Positions 34,581 to 43,635 of a stretch of 64,000 nt of DNA are shown in pieces; the first letter of the stretch is position 1, and every line of letters starts with the position of its first letter. Position numbers and translations under genes: made by a program. Origin of the DNA: Nocardia ignorata NBRC 108230 (GTDB lineage Bacteria; Actinomycetota; Actinomycetes; Mycobacteriales; Mycobacteriaceae); contig NZ_BDBI01000007.1 of the NCBI RefSeq assembly GCF_001612905.1, positions 1 through 64,000 of the forward strand. Reading direction: 5' to 3'. The notes below the pieces were generated by a model. That model was not told where the DNA came from. It did no database searches and worked only from the letters and a program-made list of their open reading frames with translations.

Positions 34581-34641
34581 GATCACCACGCTCTGGTGGC
34601 GTTTCCCTCCCGGGCGATGCCGCCACCAGAGCGTGATGATC
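34581..34641. repeat. 61-bp palindromic repeat, copy 2
   Basis: This is the second copy of the element at 10279-10339, again 61 bp and again between convergent stops (HxlR gene and nitroreductase gene). The 21-bp arms differ at only one pair (C against T, still a G-U pair), so it would form a nearly perfect 21-bp stem with a 19-nt loop. See the first copy for interpretation. Confidence 0.85.
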
Positions 34642-34647
34642 TCGAAT

Positions 34648-35337
34648 TCAGGAAGTGTGCCACGTGACCTGGTCATCGAGGGGGGCTCGGGCGGTGCGGA
34701 AGCCGTTGATCGGGTGGTCGGGGTCGGGGTAGCCGAAGGAGACGCCGAAGACGACCTTGCGGGTGTCGGGGATGCCGAAGTACTCGTGGATGAAGGGGGA
34801 GTAGGAGGCAAGTGCCGCCTGGGGTGCGGCGCCGAGGCCGAGAGCCTGGGCGCCGAGCAGGAAGTTCTCCAACCACAGCCCGCAGTCGATGGCGCCGTAC
34901 ACTCCGAGATCGGCCTCGGAGGTGACGATCGCGACGTGCGGTGCGTCGAAGAGTTCGAAATTGCGGACCATCTGACGCATGGTCTTCTCGTGGTCGCCCT
35001 TGACGATGCCGACGCTGTCGTAGAGCTGGAATCCGCAGGCGCGTCGCCGTTCACGGTAGACGCCTTCGTAGGCGGCCGGGAATTCGAAATCCGGTGTGTT
35101 GGCGGCGGTTTGGATGTGGGCAAGCAGTTCCTTGCGGAACCGGTCGGTGCCGTCGCCCGCGGTCACGACGATCTGCCAGGGCTGGGTGTTGCACCAGGAC
35201 GGGGTGCGCTGCCCGAGGGCGAGGAGTTGTTCGATCGTGGCGCGCTCGACCTGGTCGGGCTTGAACTGGCGGCAGGTCCAGCGTTCGTCGGCCAGGCGCC
35301 GTAGGGCGGCGAAATCGGGGTGGTCGGTCGGCGCCAT
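34648..35337 (-). CDS. nitroreductase family protein
   Basis: This 229-residue FMN-dependent nitroreductase-like protein has RWTCRQFKPD at the N terminus, the TPSWCNTQPWQIVV FMN-contacting loop, and YGAIDCGLWLENFLLGAQALGLGAAP in the C-terminal half. Members reduce nitro groups, quinones or enones with NAD(P)H. GAGGGAG lies 8 bp before ATG 35337. A perfect 15-bp palindrome 33 bp upstream suggests repressor control. Confidence 0.88.
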   Translation of the reverse strand: MAPTDHPDFAALRRLADERWTCRQFKPDQVERATIEQLLALGQRTPSWCNTQPWQIVVTAGDGTDRFRKELLAHIQTAANTPDFEFPAAYEGVYRERRRACGFQLYDSVGIVKGDHEKTMRQMVRNFELFDAPHVAIVTSEADLGVYGAIDCGLWLENFLLGAQALGLGAAPQAALASYSPFIHEYFGIPDTRKVVFGVSFGYPDPDHPINGFRTARAPLDDQVTWHTS

Positions 35338-35369
35338 CGCGCGGCTCCCTCGGTCGGTCGTGAGAACTA

Positions 35370-35384
35370 GTCTCATTTTGAGAC
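35370..35384. promoter_or_regulatory. perfect palindrome GTCTCATTTTGAGAC upstream of the nitroreductase gene
   Basis: Two 6-bp arms (GTCTCA/TGAGAC) separated by 3 bp lie about 33 bp upstream of the start codon, where a repressor would block the promoter. The AT-rich centre contrasts with its surroundings. The regulator is unidentified; a TetR- or HxlR-type dimer is plausible. Confidence 0.6.
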
Positions 35385-35412
35385 CAATTTAGCAGTCGGG
35401 GTGGAAACGCGG

Positions 35413-35451
35413 AACCCGCCCGCACCACGAAGATTCGGGCGGGGGCGGGTT
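35413..35451. terminator. GC-rich hairpin, possible terminator of the VWA gene
   Basis: AACCCGCCCG pairs with CGGGCGGG-CGGGTT across a short loop, in the 145 bp between the nitroreductase start region and the end of the VWA gene. A second perfect palindrome, CCGTCGGCGGCCGACGG, follows at 35465-35481. Either could end transcription of the VWA gene. Confidence 0.45.
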
Positions 35452-35532
35452 CTGATCGGCGAGTCCGTCGGCGGCCGACGGTCATGGCCGCCGACCGGCA
35501 CGGCGGGGGCGCGAGAAGGGATGCGGGCGGGA

Positions 35533-37347
35533 TCAGGCTCGGCGGCGCACGACCACGACCACGGCGACGCCGATACCGACGAGCAACGCGATGCCCGCGC
35601 CGACCAGCGCGTACAGGGTCCACGGGCGGGCGGTGGCCGTTGATCCGTCCACTGTCACCAGCTGGTCCTGGCTCTGCTCGCCGAGTACATCACCGCCGCC
35701 GCGATAGGCCGGCCCGGGTCCGGCCGTGCCCGAGACGCTGACGTCGAGCTGCACCGGCGTAGGCGGCATCGCGTCCGCGCCCGACGGCTGGCCGACCTTC
35801 ACCGCGAGATAGTGCCAGCCCGCGATCGCCTGCTGTTTCACCGCGGAGTCGGACTGCTCGCGATTGGTGTAGCGGACCGGAACCGACTCCACCGACAACT
35901 CGGCACTCGACCTGCCGGTGTAGGCGTTGGTGTCGGTGGCGATCTCACGGCCGAGCGGCGAGTACAGCACGGTCTCCACGTTCGCCGCCGAGGTGTTGTT
36001 CGCGCCGCCGGTCTCGGCGAACTGCACGCGATAGGCCAGCCCCTGGCCCCAGTCCAGGCGGACCCGGTAGAAGACGAACTCGCCGGATTGCAGCGTGTCA
36101 CTGAACTTTCCGCTGCCGGGGAGCGTGGCGGCGACGGTGAACGAGCCACCGCCGGTCACCGGCTGGACCGGCCCGCCCGGGTCGATGAAGGTGACGGGCG
36201 TCGGGGTTGCCGCAGGCCCGGGATCGGTGACGCCCGGTTCGATGCCGATCAGGATCTCCATCGGCAGGTGAGCGGGCGCACCCGTGGAGGCGAGGTCCCA
36301 GTTCACCTCGAAGTAGTAGCGGCCGCCACCACTGCAGGCGCCGCTCGACCCGGCGGCGCCGTCGAACGTGGTGGCGACGGTGAGCGCGACACCGTCGCTG
36401 GAGCGGGTTTCGAGTTCGCGTTCGCGCTTCCCGCAGTCGGTGCCCTCGCGGTTGCGGACGCGCAGTTCGAGGGCGTTCATGTCCTCGGTTGTCGAGACGT
36501 CCTTCGCGCGGGGGAACGACACGATGCCGGTGAAATGCGCGGTGGCGCCCTCGGGCACATCGACGGCGTAATACCGCTTCTCGCGCTGACCGATCGTGTC
36601 GAGGTACTGGCCCGCCTTCGCCACCGGTGCCGAACCGTACTCGGCGGAGCCGGTGATGGGTGTTCCGGTGGCCTGGTAGTTGCGCAGGGCGGCGGAACTC
36701 ACGCGGGGCAGGACGCGCTCGAGTGCGGCGCCGTCGGCGGCATCGGTGTAGGTGCCGCCCGTCGCCTGAGCCATGCAGGTGAGCTGGGCACGGGCCTTGT
36801 CGTCGACGGCGAAACCGATCGCGTGCACGACGAGATCGACGCCCGCGCGCTTCAGTTCGGCGGCGACTTCGCACGGGTCGGGCGGTGCGCACGTGTCGTC
36901 ACCGTCGGAGACCAGCACGATGGAGCGCGGTCCCGAATCGGGCAGCGCGTCGGCGGCCTGACGCAGCGCGGTACCCATCGGCGTCCAACCCCGCGCCCGG
37001 ATGCCGTCGACGGCGGTGGTGAGCGCGGCCTTGTCCAGGGTGTTCGGCTGGTGCAGCACCCGCACGTCCTGGCAGCCCGCGGCCTTCTCCGCCTCGGTGT
37101 TGCCGGTGCCGGTGCCGTAGGTGGTGAGGCCGACCGCGGCCTGCGCGGGCGCCGAATCCACGAAGGTGCGCACCGCCTGTTTGGCCGCGTCCATCATGGT
37201 CCCGCCGCGATCCGGGCGTTCCATCGAACCCGAGGCGTCGAGGATGATCATGGTCGGCGCGTATTCGGCGGGATCCGCCTGCGCCGGTACGGGCAACAAC
37301 AACAGGAGACCCGCCGCAGCGATCGCGGCGGTGCGGAATTTCAACAT
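35533..37347 (-). CDS. membrane-anchored von Willebrand factor A domain protein
   Basis: This 604-residue protein has an N-terminal Sec signal peptide (cleavage after AQA near residue 24), a VWA domain with a complete MIDAS (DASGS at about 38-42, a Thr in GWTPMGTAL and SDGDDTC), a long beta-rich extracytoplasmic region, and a C-terminal transmembrane helix followed by VRRRA. It should be anchored in the membrane with its metal-dependent adhesion domain outside. Two Cys pairs in the VWA part could form disulfides. The partner protein is unknown, and no gene for an associated ATPase is adjacent. Confidence 0.85.
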   Translation of the reverse strand: MLKFRTAAIAAAGLLLLLPVPAQADPAEYAPTMIILDASGSMERPDRGGTMMDAAKQAVRTFVDSAPAQAAVGLTTYGTGTGNTEAEKAAGCQDVRVLHQPNTLDKAALTTAVDGIRARGWTPMGTALRQAADALPDSGPRSIVLVSDGDDTCAPPDPCEVAAELKRAGVDLVVHAIGFAVDDKARAQLTCMAQATGGTYTDAADGAALERVLPRVSSAALRNYQATGTPITGSAEYGSAPVAKAGQYLDTIGQREKRYYAVDVPEGATAHFTGIVSFPRAKDVSTTEDMNALELRVRNREGTDCGKRERELETRSSDGVALTVATTFDGAAGSSGACSGGGRYYFEVNWDLASTGAPAHLPMEILIGIEPGVTDPGPAATPTPVTFIDPGGPVQPVTGGGSFTVAATLPGSGKFSDTLQSGEFVFYRVRLDWGQGLAYRVQFAETGGANNTSAANVETVLYSPLGREIATDTNAYTGRSSAELSVESVPVRYTNREQSDSAVKQQAIAGWHYLAVKVGQPSGADAMPPTPVQLDVSVSGTAGPGPAYRGGGDVLGEQSQDQLVTVDGSTATARPWTLYALVGAGIALLVGIGVAVVVVVRRRA

Positions 37348-37511
37348 AGCGAGCCGACCCTACCGCGCGTCGCCGCCCCGGTCCTGACCCGATTCCCACG
37401 GGCGCGGCCGGGTCACACCACGCACGGGCCGGGGGCGGCCGACTGTGGCGGGGGGCGATGGCAGCCCGCGCCTGACGCGCAATCGGGGCGTGGCGGGGCA
37501 CAATCGGACCC

Positions 37512-39461
37512 ATGGCGTTGCAGTCCCGCGATGCGCAGGAGCGCAAACGGCACGGCAGGCACTACACCCCGCCGGAGCTGGCGCGGTTTCTGGCGCGCCG
37601 GGCGCTGCTGTACGCCCCGTGCGGCGCCGAGTTGCGGGTGCTCGACCCGGCCTGTGGGGACGGGGAGCTGCTGCTCGCGGTGCATCGGGAGATGGTGTCG
37701 TGCGCACCGGGTGTCGCGGTCCGGCTCACCGGGTACGACCTGGACCGCGCCGCCGTCGGTGAAACGGTGGCGCGGGCTGCGGCCGAGGAAGTCGAGATCC
37801 ACTGCCGAGTAGGGGATTTCCTGGCGAAGGCGCCGCGTCTGGCGAAAGGCTCCTTCGATCTGATCATCAGCAACCCGCCGTATGTGCGCACGCAGCAGCT
37901 CGGCGGGGCCACTGCGCAATTGCTCAGCCGAAAGTTCGGGCTCCGTGGGCGTATCGATCTCACCCATCCCTTCGTTGCCCTGGCGCCGCGTCTTCTCGCG
38001 CCGGGTGGAGTGCTCGGATTGCTCTGTGCCAACAGGTTTCTCACGACCCGCGCGGGTGCCAACCTGCGCCGCATCCTCACCGCCGACCTGACCCCGGTCG
38101 AGCTCTACGACCTCGGCGATACCAAACTGTTCTCCGCCGCCGTCCTCCCCGCGATCACCATCGCCACCAGATCAGCCGCGAGCGTCGCGCATGCCCGCGC
38201 GCTTCCCGGCGACGACACGATCCCGGCCGGTGACGGTGCGAGCGGTGTAGGCGCCGACAACGCGCATCAGAACCGCGGAACGCGCGCGTATGCCGCAGCT
38301 TCCGCCTCGGCGTCCGGCACTGCGGCGGGCGGTGCTGCGGCGGCCGCGATCGTGCCCACCGATTCGCTGTCCGCCTACGGATTCTCGAAGCGAAGCGATC
38401 CGGCGAACGTTGCCGAGAGCTCCGTCGGTTGCCGGTACGTCTCCGTCTATGAGCGAACTGGCGACGAAACAGGCTGCGGTACAGAGCTGTTCGACGCGCT
38501 GGCCGGGGAGACCGACTGCCTGGTCGGGGCTGGGGGACGCGTATTCGCGGTTGAAGTGGGGACGTTGGCATCGCAGGGGCGTGAAGCGGCGAACGGGCCG
38601 GCGGTCGGCCGGGTGATCAGTGATCACGAACGGCCGCACGGCGAGACGGTCTGGCGGATGTCGCGTCCGGCTGTCGACCGTTGGCTCGACAAGATCGCCG
38701 ACCGAACCTGGCACACCTTCGGCGAGACCGCGCGGATCCGGGTGGGTATCAAGACGACCGCCGATCGGGTGTTCATCTCCGACCACTGGGACGACCTCGA
38801 TCCCACGCCCGAGCGAGAACTGCTGCAGCCCTTGATTACTCACCACGACCTCGAGCGGTGGCAGATCAAGAAGGATCGTGGCACCAGAGTGCTCTACCCC
38901 TATGACCTGCGGCAAACACGGCGCACCCCCGTCGATCTGGCCGAATTTCCGTGCGCAGCAGAGTATCTGCGCACCCATGAGAAAGCTCTGTCCGGTCGAC
39001 GCTATGTTCTCGACGGCGGCCGCAAGTGGTACGAGATCTGGGTGCCGCAACGACCGCACCTGTGGGGTGCGCCCAAACTCGTCTTCCCCGATATCAGCGA
39101 ACGGCCCCGCTTCGCCCTCGACCGTTCCGGTGCCGTGGTGAACGGCGACTGCTACTGGATCTCGCTCACCGACCTCGACGCAGGCAAGTCCGCGACCGAC
39201 CTGGCGTATCTCCTGATGGGCGTGGCGAATTCGGCGCTGGGCCTGCGCTTCTACGACGCGGTCTGCGGCAACCGTCTGTATTCGGGCAGGCGGCGCTGGA
39301 TCACCCAGTACGTCGCCCGGCTGCCCCTGCCCGACCCGTGCGGTCCGGCCGCCGTCGAGATCGTGCGTCGCGTGCGTGGTCTCCTGGAAGACGGCGTCGC
39401 GGTGCCCGACGCCGCCGTCGACGAAGCCGTCGCCGAGGCGTTCGGGGTGTCCGCTCAGTAG
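37512..39461 (+). CDS. solitary N6-adenine DNA methyltransferase (Eco57I/TaqI-like)
   Basis: This 649-residue protein has a gamma-type N6-adenine methyltransferase domain: HYTPPELARFL entry helix, SAM motif I DPACGDGE (about 45-52) and catalytic NPPY (Asn121). A TaqI-like specificity domain forms the C-terminal half (WYEIWVPQRP and LYSGRRRWITQYVARLP). Between them is a low-complexity Ala/Gly-rich stretch (about residues 220-285) unlike the rest. No nuclease motif and no adjacent restriction gene are seen, so it is an orphan methylase or a restriction-modification remnant. Its 3' end overlaps the convergent tetR gene by 7 bp. Confidence 0.85.
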   Translation: MALQSRDAQERKRHGRHYTPPELARFLARRALLYAPCGAELRVLDPACGDGELLLAVHREMVSCAPGVAVRLTGYDLDRAAVGETVARAAAEEVEIHCRVGDFLAKAPRLAKGSFDLIISNPPYVRTQQLGGATAQLLSRKFGLRGRIDLTHPFVALAPRLLAPGGVLGLLCANRFLTTRAGANLRRILTADLTPVELYDLGDTKLFSAAVLPAITIATRSAASVAHARALPGDDTIPAGDGASGVGADNAHQNRGTRAYAAASASASGTAAGGAAAAAIVPTDSLSAYGFSKRSDPANVAESSVGCRYVSVYERTGDETGCGTELFDALAGETDCLVGAGGRVFAVEVGTLASQGREAANGPAVGRVISDHERPHGETVWRMSRPAVDRWLDKIADRTWHTFGETARIRVGIKTTADRVFISDHWDDLDPTPERELLQPLITHHDLERWQIKKDRGTRVLYPYDLRQTRRTPVDLAEFPCAAEYLRTHEKALSGRRYVLDGGRKWYEIWVPQRPHLWGAPKLVFPDISERPRFALDRSGAVVNGDCYWISLTDLDAGKSATDLAYLLMGVANSALGLRFYDAVCGNRLYSGRRRWITQYVARLPLPDPCGPAAVEIVRRVRGLLEDGVAVPDAAVDEAVAEAFGVSAQ

Positions 39462-40072
39462 GACGGCCGCACGCCGACCATCGGCAGCAGCGTGCGGCGC
39501 GCGAACTCCCGCCCGGCCTCTGCGTCGTCGAGCGGGATCAGCCCGTCGGGTGTCAGCGCCAGCGAGAGGGCGAGCCGGGCCATGATCTCGGCGACCAGGT
39601 CGGGGTCGAAGTCGGGGGAGCCCGCCTGCACCTCACGCAGCTTGTCGGCGAGATATTCACGTCCCACCGCCAGGATGGGCCCGGCGTCGGTGGTGAGTTT
39701 GGGCAGGATCATCTCCGGCTCGGTGCCGAGCAACCGCCGCAGCAGTTCGTTGCCCGCGATGGTCGTGACGAAGGCGACGAAGATCTCGACCAGCCGGTCC
39801 TCGGGTTCGGTGACCGCGCGGACCCGCTCGTCGATCTCGCCGACATAGCGCTGCGCCTCACGCACGCCCACCGCTTCGACCAGGTCGTTCTTGGATTCGA
39901 AGCGTCGGTACAGGGTGGCCGGGCTGATGCCGGCGCGGCGCGCGATCTCGCCCATGCTTGTCCGTTTGATCCCGAAATCCAGAAACGCCGACAGCGCGCT
40001 GTCGAGCAGTTTCTCCCCGTCGGTGACGGGTTTTTCCAGGATCCGCGCGAGGATGGTCGAGACAGTGGGCAT
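39455..40072 (-). CDS. TetR/AcrR family regulator
   Basis: This 205-residue regulator has an N-terminal helix-turn-helix (MGEIARRAGISPATLYRRF at about 39-57) and a divergent ligand domain. ATG 40072 is preferred; the open frame upstream overlaps a small ORF. The target is not evident: the upstream small gene and the convergent methyltransferase are the only neighbours within 300 bp. Confidence 0.85.
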   Translation of the reverse strand: MPTVSTILARILEKPVTDGEKLLDSALSAFLDFGIKRTSMGEIARRAGISPATLYRRFESKNDLVEAVGVREAQRYVGEIDERVRAVTEPEDRLVEIFVAFVTTIAGNELLRRLLGTEPEMILPKLTTDAGPILAVGREYLADKLREVQAGSPDFDPDLVAEIMARLALSLALTPDGLIPLDDAEAGREFARRTLLPMVGVRPSY

Positions 40073-40079
40073 CAGCCCA

Positions 40080-40268
40080 TTATCCCCGTGGTGGGAGATC
40101 CAGCGCGACCATCTCCTGCTCGATCGCGTTTGCCGCGAAATGCACACCCCGGGAACGTAATTCGTGAACACGGCACTGGAGTGCCTCGATACCGCCTGGT
40201 TGTGCCGCGATATCGGCCACGCTGAGCCTGCCCCCGGATCGGTGCACACCTACCTGCGCGTATGCCAC
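40080..40268 (-). CDS. small hypothetical protein (62 residues)
   Basis: A GTG at 40268 is preceded by GGAGG with 7-bp spacing, the best ribosome-binding site in this otherwise empty 313-bp gap. The peptide has a helical C-terminal half (LQCRVHELRSRGVHFAANAI) and no membrane segment. It lies 7 bp upstream of tetR in the same direction, so they may be cotranscribed. No family recognised. Confidence 0.5.
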   Translation of the reverse strand: MAYAQVGVHRSGGRLSVADIAAQPGGIEALQCRVHELRSRGVHFAANAIEQEMVALDLPPRG

Positions 40269-40385
40269 CGTGATACCTCCTGCCCCGCGTATCGGTGCCG
40301 ACCCTGAAGACTCGGTGGACCGGTCGCGATACGCAGGGCAAATGTTATCAGGTTTCCCTACTGGTCATTTGCTCAGTGTGATGCG

Positions 40386-40901
40386 TCACAACACTTCGGC
40401 GTCCCGATGAGTAGCGAGATTGTGTAGGTACACAGCGGCGTTGAGCTTGATGCCGTCCTGCTGTGCCTCGGTGAGCTCGCGACGCACCTTGCCCGGCACC
40501 CCGGCAACCAGCGAGCCGGGCGGAATCTGGGCGCCCTCGGGGATGAGCGCGTTGGCCGCGATCAGGGTGCCCGCCCCGATCACCGCGCCGTTGAGCACGG
40601 TGGCGCCCATGCCGACGAGCACGTCGTCGCCGATGGTGCACCCGTGCAGAATCGCGTTGTGCCCCACCGATACGCCGGAACCGACGGTGAGCGGGAAGCC
40701 GGGGTCGGCGTGCAGCACGCACCCGTCCTGGATGTTGGTGCGGGCGCCGACGGTGATCTGTTCGAGGTCACCGCGCAGGACCGCCGAGTACCAGACGCCG
40801 ACCTCGGCGCCCAGGCGCACCCGTCCGATCACGGTCGCGTTCGGCGCGATCCATGCTGACTCGTCGATCTCGGGCGCGAACCCGCTCACCTTGATGATCA
40901 T
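40386..40901 (-). CDS. gamma-carbonic anhydrase-like left-handed beta-helix protein
   Basis: This 171-residue hexapeptide-repeat protein of the gamma-CA/PaaY family has three conserved His (VLHADP at about 64, [10 protein letters not shown] at about 79-84) in the zinc-binding arrangement. The repeats [11 protein letters not shown] and [20 protein letters not shown] are clear, followed by a C-terminal helix. Many members bind zinc but lack carbonic anhydrase activity, so the reaction is uncertain. Convergent or divergent relations with neighbours give no extra clue. Confidence 0.88.
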   Translation of the reverse strand: MIIKVSGFAPEIDESAWIAPNATVIGRVRLGAEVGVWYSAVLRGDLEQITVGARTNIQDGCVLHADPGFPLTVGSGVSVGHNAILHGCTIGDDVLVGMGATVLNGAVIGAGTLIAANALIPEGAQIPPGSLVAGVPGKVRRELTEAQQDGIKLNAAVYLHNLATHRDAEVL

Positions 40902-41037
40902 GCGGCGATTATCGCGCTGGGCTCCGGCGTCTGGCGCGGTGGGCCGCCGCCCGGTGGTCGCAGCGCCTGTGAGGTGGGGATCCGGACACGCGACGGATTC
41001 GACTGCGGCCCGCCGAAACAGGATCTAGTCTGGGTGA

Positions 41038-42150
41038 ATGACGGCAACGGGCGTAACTTCCGGTGTTCCGGCCGAGGTAAAACCGCAAGAATTCCGGGTC
41101 GCGCTGACTCCGGCCGGTGCCGCGGAGCTCGCCGCCCACGGGCACGAGGTGCTCGTGCAGGCGGGTGCTGGTGTCGGCTCGGGCTTCGCCGACGACGACT
41201 ACCGGGCCGCCGGTGCGCGGATCGCGGTCGACGCCCACCAGGTGTGGGCCGAGTCCGATCTGGTGTTGAAGGTGAAAGAACCCATCGCGCAGGAGTATTC
41301 GCTGATGCGGCGCGAGCAGGTGCTTTTCACGTATCTGCATCTGGCCGCGTCGAAGGACTGTACCGACGCGATCCTTTCGTCGGGGATCACCGCCATCGCC
41401 TATGAGACGGTCCGGGCGGCCGACGGTTCGTTGCCGTTGCTCGCGCCGATGAGCGAGGTGGCGGGCAAGCTCAGCGCCCAGGTCGGTGCCTATCACCTGA
41501 TGGCGCCGATGGGCGGGGAAGGCGTGCTGCTCGGCGGCGTGCCCGGGGTTCGGCCCGCCGACGTGGTGGTGCTCGGCGGTGGCGTGGCGGGCACCAACGC
41601 GGCGAGCGTCGCGGTGGGGATGGGTGCGCGGGTGAGCGTGCTCGATACGAATCTGGCCCGGTTGCGGGAACTCGACGCCCGGTTCGCCGGGCGGGTCGGT
41701 ACCCTGGCCTCGCACGCCCTCGAGATCGAGAAGGCCGTGCTCGCCGCCGATCTGGTGATCGGGTCGGTGCTCGTGCCCGGGGCGAAGGCGCCGAAGCTGG
41801 TGTCCGACGAGCTGGTCGCGCGGATGCGGCCGGGTTCGGTACTCGTCGACATCGCCGTCGACCAGGGCGGTTGCTTCGAGTCGACCCGTCCGACGACGCA
41901 CGCGAATCCCACCTTCCCCGTGGGTAATTCGCTGTTCTACTGTGTCGCGAACATGCCCGGCGCGGTCCCGCACACCTCCACCGTGGCGCTCACGAACGCC
42001 ACCCTGCCCTACGCGCTGGCCATCGCCGACAACGGCTGGCGTGGGGCGTGCACCGCTGATCCCGGGTTGTCGGCCGGGCTCACCGCGGTCGACGGAAAGC
42101 TGCTGTCGGCGGAAGTGGCCGCAGCGCACGGGTATTCGCTCGGGGTCTAG
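41038..42150 (+). CDS. ald: alanine dehydrogenase
   Basis: This 370-residue NAD-dependent enzyme interconverts L-alanine with pyruvate and ammonia. The substrate-binding segment EFRVALTPAG (near residue 16), the Lys in LVLKVKEP, the His in TYLHLAASKD, and the dinucleotide loop VVLGGGVAGTNAA are all present, as is the family end VANMPGAVPHTST. In M. tuberculosis ald is induced by alanine and by slow growth or low oxygen. The first residues (MTATGVTSGVPAEVKPQ) are longer than the usual MRVGIP start. The stop overlaps the convergent SnoaL-like gene by 4 bp. Confidence 0.93.
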   Translation: MTATGVTSGVPAEVKPQEFRVALTPAGAAELAAHGHEVLVQAGAGVGSGFADDDYRAAGARIAVDAHQVWAESDLVLKVKEPIAQEYSLMRREQVLFTYLHLAASKDCTDAILSSGITAIAYETVRAADGSLPLLAPMSEVAGKLSAQVGAYHLMAPMGGEGVLLGGVPGVRPADVVVLGGGVAGTNAASVAVGMGARVSVLDTNLARLRELDARFAGRVGTLASHALEIEKAVLAADLVIGSVLVPGAKAPKLVSDELVARMRPGSVLVDIAVDQGGCFESTRPTTHANPTFPVGNSLFYCVANMPGAVPHTSTVALTNATLPYALAIADNGWRGACTADPGLSAGLTAVDGKLLSAEVAAAHGYSLGV

Positions 42151-42641
42151 GCCTCCGCGAAGGTTCCCTCGGCGATGACGGAGTCCGCCAGGAGCGGGCG
42201 GGTGATCGACCAGCGCTCCGTGAAATGACTGCGTGATATCTTCCAGCGGTCGTCCTCGATCACGTAGTCGTCGTCGTAGTCGCCCGTCGAGACGAACTCG
42301 GTGTTGTCGATCAGATTGACCTGGCGAAACCGCAGGGTCCACCGGCCTGTCGCGGTGCGTTCCCCGGTGAGGGTGATGTCGGGGTGGATGCCGTGGTGCA
42401 TGTCGAGGACGACGTGTTTGCCGTCGACCTTGTGCAACGCGATGCGGGTGAAGATTTCGACCAGCGGTCCTGCGTCGTGGAAGGTGCCGATTCGGCCGTA
42501 GTCCAGGTCGGCGCCGGACCGGATGAAGCAGTCCCGCATCGTCTTCGGGTCCTTGTTGTCACAGGCTCGCCAGTACCGGTGCTTGAGTTGTTTGATCGCT
42601 TCGATCTTTTCGAGGGTGTCGATGCGTTGTGCGAGATCCAT
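42147..42641 (-). CDS. SnoaL-like (NTF2-fold) protein
   Basis: This 164-residue protein has an N-terminal helix (MDLAQRIDTLEKIEAIKQLK) and the SnoaL_4 pattern HRYWRACDNKDPKTMRDCF, with a cone-shaped fold used by isomerases, dehydratases and ketosteroid-like enzymes. Probable pocket residues include the Asp after CDNKD and the His pair in LDMHHGIH. It is 51 bp downstream of the short-chain dehydrogenase gene and in the same direction, so the pair may act on one substrate. That link is inference. Confidence 0.78.
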   Translation of the reverse strand: MDLAQRIDTLEKIEAIKQLKHRYWRACDNKDPKTMRDCFIRSGADLDYGRIGTFHDAGPLVEIFTRIALHKVDGKHVVLDMHHGIHPDITLTGERTATGRWTLRFRQVNLIDNTEFVSTGDYDDDYVIEDDRWKISRSHFTERWSITRPLLADSVIAEGTFAEA

Positions 42642-42692
42642 CGGTTGCCTGCCCGGGTGTGGAGGTGATGAGCGAATGTCGGGTTTGCGAGG

Positions 42693-43553
42693 TCAGTCGA
42701 CGACCGCGTCGGAGAACACCGGAGGGTTACCGAGGAATGGCCGGTGCGAAGGCGGGTGCTGGCCCCGGGTGTCCTCGACGCCGAGTTCCCGCGCGATCTC
42801 GGCGCCGATGAGCACCTGGCCGGTACGGTCCATCAACTTGGGATCACGCGCGAGGGCATCGATGACACGACCGGTGAATTCCGGCGATTCGGCGGTCGCG
42901 GCAAGTCCGTCATAGGCGCCCGGATTCGCGGCGAACGCGGCGAGCGTGCGCTCGGTCGCGAGCAGACCCATCCAGATCGAGACGACCGCCACGTTCCACG
43001 GACGGAAGTCGACGGCCATGTCGTGCGCCATTTTGTCCACCGCCGCCTTGCCCGCACCGTATGCGGGCCCGTGCATATAGCAGGTGCCGCCGAACGACGA
43101 TGTGTTCACGACCAACCCCGCGCCATCGGCCACCAGCAGCGGTGCGGCGTAGTAGGTGGCGACGTAGCTCGAGCGCATACCCACATCCAGCAGGTCGAGC
43201 AAGGTGAGCGGCTTGTCCCAGAACGGCCCCTTCTCGGTCAGGCCGTCGGGTACCGCGAGCGCGTTGTTGACCAGGATGTCGAGCCGTCCGTGCTCGTCGC
43301 GAAGACGTGCGAAGAAGGACTCGAACTGGGCATCGTCGCGATGGTCGAGCACGACGGGCACGCCGTGGCCGCCGCGGCGGGTGATCTCCTCGGCGGTCGC
43401 GAACACTGTGCCCGGGAGTGGGGAATCGCCTTCGTTCCGCGTTCGCCCGGTGACGTAGACCGTCGCCCCGGTTTCCCCCAGCGCGAGCGCGATGCCTTTG
43501 CCCGCACCGCGACTCGCGCCGGTCACCACCACGATTCGTTCCGAACCCACCAT
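42693..43553 (-). CDS. short-chain dehydrogenase/reductase, DHRS1-like
   Basis: This 286-residue SDR has the NAD(P)-binding motif TGASRGAG (12-19), NNAL, the catalytic Ser in NTSSFGG, and YGAGK (Tyr and Lys of YxxxK). It resembles the DHRS1 subfamily of broad-specificity ketoreductases. The gene follows the ECF41 sigma factor across a hairpin and precedes a SnoaL-like protein. ECF41 sigma factors are usually paired with COE-type genes, including SDR/epimerase types, so this could be a partner. No ECF41 promoter (TGTCACA-N16-CGTC) was found before it. Confidence 0.85.
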   Translation of the reverse strand: MVGSERIVVVTGASRGAGKGIALALGETGATVYVTGRTRNEGDSPLPGTVFATAEEITRRGGHGVPVVLDHRDDAQFESFFARLRDEHGRLDILVNNALAVPDGLTEKGPFWDKPLTLLDLLDVGMRSSYVATYYAAPLLVADGAGLVVNTSSFGGTCYMHGPAYGAGKAAVDKMAHDMAVDFRPWNVAVVSIWMGLLATERTLAAFAANPGAYDGLAATAESPEFTGRVIDALARDPKLMDRTGQVLIGAEIARELGVEDTRGQHPPSHRPFLGNPPVFSDAVVD

Positions 43554-43635
43554 CGACTCCCTACCCTGTCCGACAGGTCACACCGTGCGACACGTTCCAC
43601 TACTGAACCGGACCGGCCGGAGGGGTCACAGAGAT

